DNA of 64,000 bases, taken from Bacillus sp. SORGH_AS_0510. GTDB lineage: Bacteria > Bacillota > Bacilli > Bacillales > Cytobacillaceae. The notes below the pieces were generated by a model. The model saw nothing but the letters and a program-made list of their open reading frames with translations, had not been told where the DNA came from and did not search any database. The stretch is from assembly GCF_030818775.1 (NCBI RefSeq), contig NZ_JAUTAU010000001.1:1554001-1618000 (forward strand). Direction: 5' to 3'. Position 1 is the first letter of the stretch. Each line of letters opens with the position of its first letter. This document shows positions 29,701 to 38,762 of the stretch, piece by piece. Both the position numbers and the translations under genes were made by a program.

Positions 29701-29707
29701 CAGTTCA

Positions 29708-29726
29708 AATTCGGTGCGGTTTTTCT
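29708..29726 (-). terminator. Right half of the split terminator plus target duplication
   Basis: AAT (29708-29710) then TCGGTGCGGT and T5. Before insertion this paired with 28252-28261 and served both acsA and the convergent penicillin-binding protein gene. Confidence 0.8.
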
Positions 29727-29727
29727 A

Positions 29728-32505
29728 TTATTGTGGTGTTGGTGTTTCAGTTGGAGGTGGGACAGTTGCTCCTACCTCTACAAGATTAGATGGTGCAGAT
29801 TCGTTACCGGCTATATCAACGGCAGTTACATAGAATGAACCATTGCCTACGGTATAGGATAGACTAGAGCCGTTAATAATACTCGCGACTTTAGTAGAAA
29901 GCAAACCACCTTGATACACTCTGTAACCAACTACATCATTATCCCCTGAGGACGACCAAGAAAGTGTATTACCTGAAACAGATAAGTTGACTGCATTTGG
30001 TCTTTTACCGTTATCCACCATTTTTGCGGTAGGTACCAATATTTTACCCCAGCGATCTTTCTGAGGAATAAGTTGGTTGTAATCTTTGAAGGTTTTACCA
30101 ACCATTCGAGTAATAAAGTCTGGATTTAAGATTAAACCATATTGAGCAAATTCTTTTGGAGTAGAATCCAATGCCAAATATTTTTTGCCTTTAATGGTAA
30201 CGAAGTTTCCTTCCACCAAGCTATCGTCCACTTTTGTTGGAACATCATTCACATTAAAGTAATCACTTTCGATTAATCCTGCCTTCGAACATGCACCTGA
30301 TGGCAACATACCGGACACAGCACAATAGGAACGTTTAACAATACCACTTGGCATTTGGAATGATTCTTTAGAATCGATTAAATCCGGTTTAATTTTATAG
30401 GCTGCATTCATTAATTCAGCCCAGAGGTTATTTGTTCGTTGACTATATGACATGCCTGAAATCTTTAGTGATTTTGGCGTATCATACCCAGTCCAAATAC
30501 CAAATGTAATATTAGGGTTGGTGGCTACAAACCAGGCATCCTTATATTCATTACCCGTTCCCGTTTTTCCAGCCCAATCTGCTCGGAAATTTAATTTGCT
30601 ATTAATTCCTGCTGCCGTTCCCATTTTAATGACATCGCGCATCATATCAAGTGTTAAATATGCTGTCTGAGGCTTGAATACATCCACAGGCTTTACCTCG
30701 TGCTGGTAAACCACTTTGCCGTTTTTTTCGACGATTTTATCAATCATATAGGCATCAATAAATTTCCCGCCATTGGCAAATGTGCTGAAGGCATTTGTAT
30801 TTTCCTCCACGGTTACACCATTGATGGAACCGATGGCAGCTGAAAGGTTTGTATGATCATCCTTTGTCAGCGAAGTAAAGCCCATTTTTTCTAAGTATTT
30901 TGCCGGATTTTGATTAACAATTTCGGAATATACTTTCACGGCCGGAACGTTATACGATTTTGCAAGTGCATATCTCGCAGATACAATTCCGCTATAGCGG
31001 TAGTCGTAGTTTTGCGGCCAAGGCTTACTTCTTCCTGGAATAAAATTCAGGGCAACATTGGGAATTGGTGTTCCAGGTGCTGCCTTTCCTAATTCAATAG
31101 CTGGTCCATAGACAAGAAGTGGTTTCATTGTTGAAGCATTCGGCCTTAGGGCGGTAGTTGCATGATTCATTTGTTGATTATCATAGTTTCTTCCGCCTAC
31201 AAAACTGATTATTTTACCTGTCTTGTTTTCAATCAGTTCTGCACCCACCTCAACAGGTTCCATTACGGTTTTCATTTCCCCAGTTTCTGGATCCTTTTTT
31301 ACCTGTGCTTTAGCAGGGCCATAATATTTATAACTATCCTTTACTTTTTGCATGGCGTCATAAATGTCTTTATTAATCGTCGTGTGTATTTCATATCCAT
31401 TTTGGTGTAAATCCCGGGATGCTAAGGTTTTGTATTTGTAAAAAAGCTTATCATCCTCTTTCAAATCTTTTTCTGCGTAGCCATCTTTTTTGGCTAGTAC
31501 AGTTGTAAGGACTTCGACGGCACGTTTTTCAATTTCATCTGTAAGGAAATTATGTGTTTGTGCATTGACAGTAGGTTTGAGAAAATCTTTTGTAATATCG
31601 TAGGTAGATGCTTCAGCATATTGTTTCTCATTTATGTAACCACCATCATACATTCTTTTTAACACCGTTTTCATCCGTGTTAAACCTGGTTCAAGATTAT
31701 TTTTTAATGCAGGTAGTCCCTTCTCATCTCTTGTAAAAGGAGTGTACCCAAACGGACTTTGAGGCAGGCCCGCAATGAACGCTGCTTGTGGCAATGTTAA
31801 ATCACTTGCTTTAACACCAAAAATTCCTTTTGCAGCTGCTTGAACACCAGCAATGTTTTGTGCAGAAGCGTTTCTTCCAAAGGTAGAAACATTCAGATAA
31901 GCTTCAAGAATTTCCTTTTTATCAAAGAATTTCTCTAAGCGAAGGGCCAAGAGAATTTCATTTGCTTTTCGTTGAAAGGAAACTTCGTTGGTTAAAAGTT
32001 GATTTTTTATTAATTGCTGTGTTAAGGTACTTCCGCCTGATTGAACAGACGAGTTGGTTACTTCTTGGAAAAGAGCTCGGAAAACGGCTTTTGGAACAAC
32101 CCCTTTATGTTGGTAGAAGTACTCATCTTCAGTTGCTATAACGGCGTTTACTAAATTTTCAGAAACCTGATCCAACTTTACTTCTTCCCTTATTAGGTCA
32201 CTGCGTAATCTGCCTAGGTAGACGTTATCCGCATAATAAATGTCAGAGGTTTCAGTGTAATTATAAATATCCTTCTTCATACTTTCGTATGATCGAACAG
32301 GTTCATCTTTTACAAGTGAAGCAAAATACCCAGCGCCCACACCAGTTGCAAAAGACCCCCCAAGGATAATAACCGTCAAAACAATGAGAAACAGATTCCA
32401 AAATACCTGATAAGTAATTCGCGCACTTTTTACCGTTTTTTTATGGGTAAACAAGGTAAGCATGGACTTTACTTTTTCCATCCATACTTGCATTTTTTCA
32501 TTCAT
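29728..32505 (-). CDS. Class A penicillin-binding protein (PBP1A family) with C-terminal fibronectin type III domain
   Basis: About 925 residues. A short cytoplasmic N-terminus and one membrane helix (about residues 35-65) precede a GT51 glycosyltransferase (EDEYFYQHKG; QSGGSTLTQQLIKN) that polymerises lipid II. The transpeptidase follows, with SxxK in NASTMKPLL, SxN in AKSYNVP and KTG in AGKTGTGNEY. A C-terminal FN3-like domain ends in a Pro/Thr-rich tail. ATG at 32505 is chosen after GAGGTGATG. The IS now lies 20 bp beyond its stop codon. Confidence 0.92.
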   Translation of the reverse strand: MNEKMQVWMEKVKSMLTLFTHKKTVKSARITYQVFWNLFLIVLTVIILGGSFATGVGAGYFASLVKDEPVRSYESMKKDIYNYTETSDIYYADNVYLGRLRSDLIREEVKLDQVSENLVNAVIATEDEYFYQHKGVVPKAVFRALFQEVTNSSVQSGGSTLTQQLIKNQLLTNEVSFQRKANEILLALRLEKFFDKKEILEAYLNVSTFGRNASAQNIAGVQAAAKGIFGVKASDLTLPQAAFIAGLPQSPFGYTPFTRDEKGLPALKNNLEPGLTRMKTVLKRMYDGGYINEKQYAEASTYDITKDFLKPTVNAQTHNFLTDEIEKRAVEVLTTVLAKKDGYAEKDLKEDDKLFYKYKTLASRDLHQNGYEIHTTINKDIYDAMQKVKDSYKYYGPAKAQVKKDPETGEMKTVMEPVEVGAELIENKTGKIISFVGGRNYDNQQMNHATTALRPNASTMKPLLVYGPAIELGKAAPGTPIPNVALNFIPGRSKPWPQNYDYRYSGIVSARYALAKSYNVPAVKVYSEIVNQNPAKYLEKMGFTSLTKDDHTNLSAAIGSINGVTVEENTNAFSTFANGGKFIDAYMIDKIVEKNGKVVYQHEVKPVDVFKPQTAYLTLDMMRDVIKMGTAAGINSKLNFRADWAGKTGTGNEYKDAWFVATNPNITFGIWTGYDTPKSLKISGMSYSQRTNNLWAELMNAAYKIKPDLIDSKESFQMPSGIVKRSYCAVSGMLPSGACSKAGLIESDYFNVNDVPTKVDDSLVEGNFVTIKGKKYLALDSTPKEFAQYGLILNPDFITRMVGKTFKDYNQLIPQKDRWGKILVPTAKMVDNGKRPNAVNLSVSGNTLSWSSSGDNDVVGYRVYQGGLLSTKVASIINGSSLSYTVGNGSFYVTAVDIAGNESAPSNLVEVGATVPPPTETPTPQ

Positions 32506-32536
32506 CGATCGCATCACCTCATCTAAAATCACATAC

Positions 32537-32542
32537 ATTATA
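32537..32542 (-). promoter_or_regulatory. Extended -10 of the penicillin-binding protein gene
   Basis: TATGCTATAAT on the minus strand (TG-C-TATAAT) lies about 32 bp upstream of the ATG. Confidence 0.5.
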
Positions 32543-32603
32543 GCATATTGAAAGTATAAAAACTGACAACCTTCTACATTTTTCTGAAATTTCCAGTTGA
32601 TGT

Positions 32604-32632
32604 TTGACTTGGTCCGTGAAATGTGGTAAAAA
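32604..32632 (+). promoter_or_regulatory. Probable promoter of the tyrS leader
   Basis: TTGACT, 17-bp spacer, TAAAAA. The -35 is good and the -10 is weak. Confidence 0.5.
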
Positions 32633-32637
32633 AAGCT

Positions 32638-32900
32638 ATAGTTATTTTTATATTAGAGCTTAGACAGGAACCAACTGTAGTTCTTCTATCCCTGTTTCTA
32701 GAGAGTCAGCGGTGGTGCAAGCTGACACAAATAGAAGAATGAATTACCTCCTCGAGCTTTCTCTGTGAACACGTTGTTTAGTAGTGGAGAACGGTTAAAA
32801 CCGTTATTGTTTTCAAGTTGGAGGAATTTTATTTCCTCAAGCTGGGTGGTACCGCGTAAATTTTACGTCCCTGCATTATTGCAGGGGCGTTTTTATTTTA
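32638..32900 (+). ncRNA. Tyrosine T-box riboswitch (tyrS leader)
   Basis: The T-box core GCTGGGTGGTACCGCG is at 32841-32856. The intrinsic terminator ACGTCCCTGCA/GCAGGGGCGT plus T-run is at about 32865-32898. The specifier loop carries a TAC tyrosine codon at 32745-32747 (GAATTACCTC). Uncharged tRNA-Tyr is expected to stabilise the antiterminator and switch on tyrS. The size of about 260 nt is normal for the class. Confidence 0.93.
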
Positions 32901-32917
32901 TTTTGGAGGGGATTTAA

Positions 32918-34174
<1,257 letters not shown>

Positions 34175-34179
34175 TAGGT

Positions 34180-34213
34180 AAAGGGCTCTGAGAAATCAGA
34201 GCCCTTTTTCTTG
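34180..34213 (+). terminator. Terminator after tyrS
   Basis: AAGGGCTCTGA and TCAGAGCCCTT around GAAA, then TTTC. Confidence 0.87.
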
Positions 34214-34308
34214 CAAAATAACTAAAAGATCCCCATTTGTAAAATAGGCTCTTTATTTAGTAACAGCGACCTAAAAATAATCATAATTTGTTGAGGAGAG
34301 TACACAGC

Positions 34309-34340
34309 TATCTGATGATTTAATTTTCTAAAAACAGATA
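34309..34340. promoter_or_regulatory. Inverted repeat upstream of the bacteriocin precursor
   Basis: TATCTG (34309-34314) and CAGATA (34335-34340) lie 60 bp before the precursor start in an A/T-rich 190-bp gap. This may be an operator or a leader hairpin; no convincing -35/-10 was found. Confidence 0.3.
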
Positions 34341-34399
34341 ATTAATTTTTCAACTCTCTATTCAGGTTTAAGCTGATTAGATAGAAAGGGGAGGAAAAA

Positions 34400-34666
34400 A
34401 TGCAAAATTTTCAAAATGAGCTTCAAGGGTTGGCAATGGACCCTTATCAAGCTGGTCAATTAGTTTCAATCGGTGCTCCACAGATCCAGGATTCTCGCAT
34501 ATGGGGGCGCTGCGGTGGTTTCCATTGTGGTGGATTCCGTTGTGGAGGGTTCCGTTGTGGAGGTTGCGGCGGTTGCGGTGGCTGTTTTGGTTGCGGTGGC
34601 TGTTTTGGTTGTGGCTTCGGTATCGGTGGATTTGGTTGTTTTGGCATCGGTTTCGGTTTTATTTAA
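34400..34666 (+). CDS. Heterocycloanthracin/sonorensin-type bacteriocin precursor (TOMM)
   Basis: Peptide of 88 residues. An N-terminal leader (about residues 1-34) free of cysteine carries NELQGLAMDPYQAGQLVSIG. The core (about 35-88) is almost only Gly, Cys, Phe, Arg and Ile, with eleven cysteines, nine of them spaced CGG, CFG or CGGF/R. Such Cys-Xaa-Xaa repeats are the substrate for thiazole formation in the heterocycloanthracin family. The ATG follows GGGGAGG. The modification genes follow on the same strand. The mature product and its activity are not deducible from sequence. Confidence 0.92.
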   Translation: MQNFQNELQGLAMDPYQAGQLVSIGAPQIQDSRIWGRCGGFHCGGFRCGGFRCGGCGGCGGCFGCGGCFGCGFGIGGFGCFGIGFGFI

Positions 34667-34713
34667 TTGGTTTGGATTCCGGGAAACGCCTAAAAAATAT
34701 ATTGTACGAAAGA

Positions 34714-34756
34714 AAGTGCCCCTGCAAGCAGCTGTGCCGCAGAGGGCACTTCTTTA
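34714..34756 (+). terminator. Attenuator-like hairpin between precursor and modification genes
   Basis: AAGTGCCC (34714-34721) and GGGCACTT (34744-34751) form the stem, followed by CTTTACTG, a weak T-tract. It would keep most transcripts to the precursor and let a fraction through to the enzymes. Confidence 0.6.
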
Positions 34757-34837
34757 CTGTGTTTATCATATTGGACAAAAAATCGTACATAAACTGGTAG
34801 TGTGCAAGAAGTGCATTGAGGAATAAGGAGGAATTGA

Positions 34838-36803
34838 ATGGCGGAACTTAATTTGTCCTCACGTCTTAAGGTCAATAGGGATACATTTTTTCTCCCGGAT
34901 CCAAAGGGGGGTGTCTATTTTAGAAATAACGTTAGCTCATTCCAAATGGAAGGTAATACCATTTATCAGTGGATTGAAAAATTGTTGCCGATGTTCAATG
35001 GAGAGCAAACAATGGGAACTTTGACGGAAGGATTAACACCTCCTTACCGCAACAGGGTGTTTGAGATTGGAGAAACGTTGTACAAGAATGGGTTTGTTCG
35101 CGATGTCAGCAAGGATATTCCTCATCAATTAAATCGTCACGTTCTTGAAAGGTATGCTTCGCAAATCGAGTTCATCGAGAATTTTGTAGATTCGGGAGCA
35201 TACCATTTTCAACAATATCGTCAGGCCAAGGTTCTGACTGTCGGTTCTGGCCCTTTCCTTATATCGTTGGTTTCTGCCTTAATAGAATCAGGACTGCCGA
35301 AATTGAATGTAATGGTAACAGATTCGGTTCCAACGAACACGCAGCGGCTATATGAACTGGTACAGAATGCGAGGAAAGTAGATTTCGATTTGGAAATGGT
35401 AGAAGTACCCTATTATTCAGGGGCAGGGGGGAATTTTTGGAAAGAAGCTGTTCAGGCTTATGATTGGGTTTTGTACGTTTCTCAGGATGGAAATATAAAT
35501 GAATTAAGGAATCTGAATCGTGTGTGTAAAGAAGGAAATAAGGCATTTATCCCCGCCATCTATTTAGAAAAAGTGGGGCTCTCCGGTCCGTTCACTCATC
35601 CTGAATCAGAGGGGTGCTTTGAGTCCGCCTGGCGCAGAATTCATCCTTCTTTACTAAAAGCTGATGGGAATACACAAGGTTTCTCTTCCACATCAGGAGC
35701 GCTTTTGGCAAATGTAACTGTATTCGAATTCTTCAAACAGGCTGTAGGAATTGAAGGGTCCAATCAAGGTAATCAAATTTATCTGCTTAATCTGAATACG
35801 TTGGAAGGAGACTGGCTTTCCTTCATTCCCCATCCTTTTGTAACATCTAAAAATGTAAAACCCGAACTGGTTGAAAATCTTGATGTAAGACTGCAACAAG
35901 AATCGGAAAGAAATAATGAACAAAGTTTCCTTTTGGAATATTTCAGCCGCTTGACTTCAAAAGAAATAGGAATTTTCCACACCTGGGAGGAAAGAGAGTT
36001 GTCACAGCTTCCTCTTTCACAGTGCTATGTTCAGGCCGTTGACCCACTGTCAGAGGGACCGGCAGAATTACTGGAAGAAGTTATATGTTCAGGTATGACA
36101 CATGAAGAAGCAAGAAGAAATGCAGGTCTAAAGGGCATTGAAATGTATGTTTCCAAAATGATAGATTCACCTATTCATAGATCCAGAGTTCTGACAGATA
36201 GCATGGGTGCGAAGCTTCCGAAGGGATTAGTGGGTATTGGTACAGGGGAAACAATTGCAGAGTCTGTTTGTAGGGGGTTGCAAGCCTATCTAGAGGAAGA
36301 ATTGAAAAATAAAAAGGGAGATCACCTAAATACGGTTTTTCGTGTGAATATGGGAACGGTCGAAGATAAAAGATGCCGATTTTATTTAAATGCGTTGACT
36401 ACCTTAAACGGTTCAAACAGGAATTGGTGTAAAAGAGGATGTGCTAGGCTTCCCTGTTGTATGGGTAAGGTCGAATGGACGTTGGTACACAGGAGTTGGT
36501 TTAAATACAACTTTGGCATTGAGAAATACCTTGCAGCAAGCACTTGAGTATGCTCAAAACGAGATTAAATCCGAAGAGAGGCAAGCTCAGGAGTCGATGA
36601 TTTATCTTGAAAAAAAGGATACGAAACTCGAAATCCCCTCTTATGATGAAATCATACAATCGGAGCTATTACAATCTTCTATTCAAACCCTGAAGAGAAA
36701 CGGCAAAAGGATATTCGTCTATGACTTGTCGATAGAGACTTTTTTAACACAAGGGCTGGCAGGGGTGTATGGGGTGCAGGTAGCAGAGGGGGATTTCGAA
36801 TGA
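34838..36803 (+). pseudogene. Putative thiazole-containing bacteriocin maturation protein, frameshifted
   Basis: The frame from ATG 34838 (AAGGAGG site) runs to a stop at 36547, but its last ~45 residues are nonsense. The true C-terminus (GFPVVWVRSNGRWYTGVGLN onward) continues in the next frame to 36803. Dropping one G at 36410-36411 restores a single 654-residue protein. A ThiF/E1-like Rossmann motif, VLTVGSGPFLISLV, is at about residues 130-143. Family members accompany the YcaO gene in heterocycloanthracin loci; the exact role (substrate recognition or cyclisation partner) is inferred. It may be a real mutation or a sequence error. Confidence 0.85.
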
Positions 36804-38740
36804 CTGCACATATCCTCGTTGATGGAGACGGTTTATTAGCTGATTATGTCTATACTCAATTGTCCCAACACTTTATCGTAAAGCGTCAAAGCATTTTTGA
36901 AGAAATTCCTGAGGAAACAGAATTAGCTTTGGCACTCTTCGATGGTTGGAATTTATCCATTCATCATAGAGCTGAAGAAAGATTAAGGAACGCCGGTATC
37001 CCTTACCTTCGAGGGTTCGTTTCTTTTGGTGAGGGAATTATTGGGCCACTAGGACGGCCGGGCAGACCGGGATGTTCCCTTTGTGCCGATAAAAGGCTTC
37101 TTTTAGCAGGACCCGACCGCCAGGAAATGTGGCAGCTTCAGGCGAAAATGACAACAGGAGCAGGTGTCGTACGTGATGCATGGGCTTCACGTACGGGACT
37201 ATTGCATATGGCAATTTTAATCAGTAAAGAAGTGCAGAAAGTTCTCCAAGGAGAACCAAGCTGCTTAGAAGAAAAGATGTTCATCACCAATCTTAGGACA
37301 CTGACGAACTCTAGTCACTTTTTTTTACCTGAACCATTGTGCCCGATTTGTAGCCCAATACCTAAAGACACTCCAGAATTAGCTCAAATTAGGTTAAAGT
37401 CTAGCCCTAAAATAAATGGTGCCGGTTATCGCTGCCGTTCGATGGAAGAGTTGAGAACAGCGCTGGTCGAAGACTATCTGGATGATCGTACTGGGGTCAT
37501 GAATGGAAAAATGGAAGATTTCAGGCTGCCATTTGCAGATGTTTTGGTGAACATGCCATTGTTTGGAGCTGATGAGGGAGTAGCCGGACGTTCTATTTCT
37601 TATGAAATGAGTCAGCTAACTGCTATTTTAGAGGGGTTGGAGCGATATTGCGGAATTGAGCCCCAAGGCAAAAGAAAGAATGTTCGTGATAGTTATCGTA
37701 ATTTACAGAAGATCGCATTAAATCCCGCTAGAGTAGGTTTACATGATCAACAACAATATGCAAAGGCTGACTTTCCGTTTAAACCGTTTGATCCTGATAC
37801 CCCTATGAATTGGGTCTGGGGCTATTCGTTCTTACAAGAACGTCCTATTCTGGTTCCAGAGTTACTAGCCTACTACAGCTTGGGCTATGGGGAGGGCATT
37901 GTTTATGAAACTTCTAACGGGTGTGCATTAGGGGGAAGCCTGGAGGAAGCCATTTTCCATGGCGTTATGGAGGTGATTGAGCGAGATTCCTTCTTGTTAA
38001 CATGGTATGCTCAGCTGCCCCTTCCGCGTCTTGACCTTCGTTCTGCAAATGATAAGGAATTAGATCTGATGGTCGACCGGTTACGTGAGGTAGCAGGATA
38101 TGACGTTTACTTTTACAATTCGACGATGGAACATGGGATTCCCAGCGTTTGGGCAGTGGCAAAAAACAGAACGTCAAAGGGTGTGAACCTAATTTGCGCT
38201 GCAGGGGCTAATCCTGATCCTGTAAGAGCTGTAAAAAGCTCGATTTACGAGCTCGCTGGAATGATGGTAAGGCATGATAAATTACTGGAAGAAAACCGGA
38301 GAAAATATGAAGAAATGCTTAAAAATCCATTTGCAGTCCGTAATATGGAGGACCATGGCTTGCTTTACGGCCTGCAGGAAGCAGAAGAACGTTTAAGCTT
38401 TTTATTGGATGATCATCGCCCTTTACGAACGTTTGCAGAGGAATTTAAACAACCTCCTGCACATACTGATTTGAAGGATGATCTTCAGGATATTCTACAG
38501 AAGTTCCGCCAGTTAGATCTTGAGGTCATTGTGGTGGACCAAACGACGCCGATAACCAAACGGAACGGATTATTTTGTGTTAAGGTATTAATTCCTGGAA
38601 TGCTGCCGATGACGTTCGGACATCACCTGACTCGTGTCAAAGGGCTGGAAAGGGTCCTCCAAGTACCAAAGAAACTTGGATTTACAAAACATCGATTATC
38701 ATATGAACAGCTTAATCCATATCCCCATCCATTCCCATAA
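36800..38740 (+). CDS. TOMM cyclodehydratase: leader-binding domain fused to YcaO
   Basis: Protein of 646 residues. Residues 1 to about 200 form an E1-like partner domain with two CxxC pairs (CSLCADKR, CPICSPI) that probably bind zinc and help bind the leader. Residues from about 215 are a YcaO domain with acidic ATP-binding helices (LEGLERYCG; GVMEVIERDSF; SSIYELAGM). It ends in the proline-rich tail YPHPFP typical of azoline-forming YcaO enzymes. It uses ATP to cyclise Cys (and Ser/Thr) to azolines. Its ATG overlaps the upstream stop (ATGA). Confidence 0.92.
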   Translation: MTAHILVDGDGLLADYVYTQLSQHFIVKRQSIFEEIPEETELALALFDGWNLSIHHRAEERLRNAGIPYLRGFVSFGEGIIGPLGRPGRPGCSLCADKRLLLAGPDRQEMWQLQAKMTTGAGVVRDAWASRTGLLHMAILISKEVQKVLQGEPSCLEEKMFITNLRTLTNSSHFFLPEPLCPICSPIPKDTPELAQIRLKSSPKINGAGYRCRSMEELRTALVEDYLDDRTGVMNGKMEDFRLPFADVLVNMPLFGADEGVAGRSISYEMSQLTAILEGLERYCGIEPQGKRKNVRDSYRNLQKIALNPARVGLHDQQQYAKADFPFKPFDPDTPMNWVWGYSFLQERPILVPELLAYYSLGYGEGIVYETSNGCALGGSLEEAIFHGVMEVIERDSFLLTWYAQLPLPRLDLRSANDKELDLMVDRLREVAGYDVYFYNSTMEHGIPSVWAVAKNRTSKGVNLICAAGANPDPVRAVKSSIYELAGMMVRHDKLLEENRRKYEEMLKNPFAVRNMEDHGLLYGLQEAEERLSFLLDDHRPLRTFAEEFKQPPAHTDLKDDLQDILQKFRQLDLEVIVVDQTTPITKRNGLFCVKVLIPGMLPMTFGHHLTRVKGLERVLQVPKKLGFTKHRLSYEQLNPYPHPFP

Positions 38741-38762
38741 ATGAATAATAGGAGGTGTAAGT

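Larger units (their letters stand above)
28265..29707 (-). mobile_element. IS3-family (IS150-like) insertion sequence, 1443 bp
   Basis: Imperfect terminal inverted repeats begin TGAACTGACCC at the left end and TGAACTGCCCC at the right end (read inward), both continuing to AAAGTTAGACA. A 3-bp direct repeat AAT flanks it (28262-28264 and 29708-29710). It carries orfA and orfB on the minus strand with an A6G slippery site. Both frames look intact, so it may be active. Confidence 0.92.

Noticed and set aside
34456..34826. Alternative frames over the bacteriocin precursor (Pro-rich antisense, Val-rich and Trp/Leu-rich forward)
   Set aside because: They are by-products of the repetitive GGTTGCGGTGGC DNA; only the Cys/Gly frame has a ribosome site and family resemblance.
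36400..36450. Programmed frameshift in the bacteriocin maturation gene
   Set aside because: No X-XXY-YYZ motif lies at the junction; one extra G accounts for the break.
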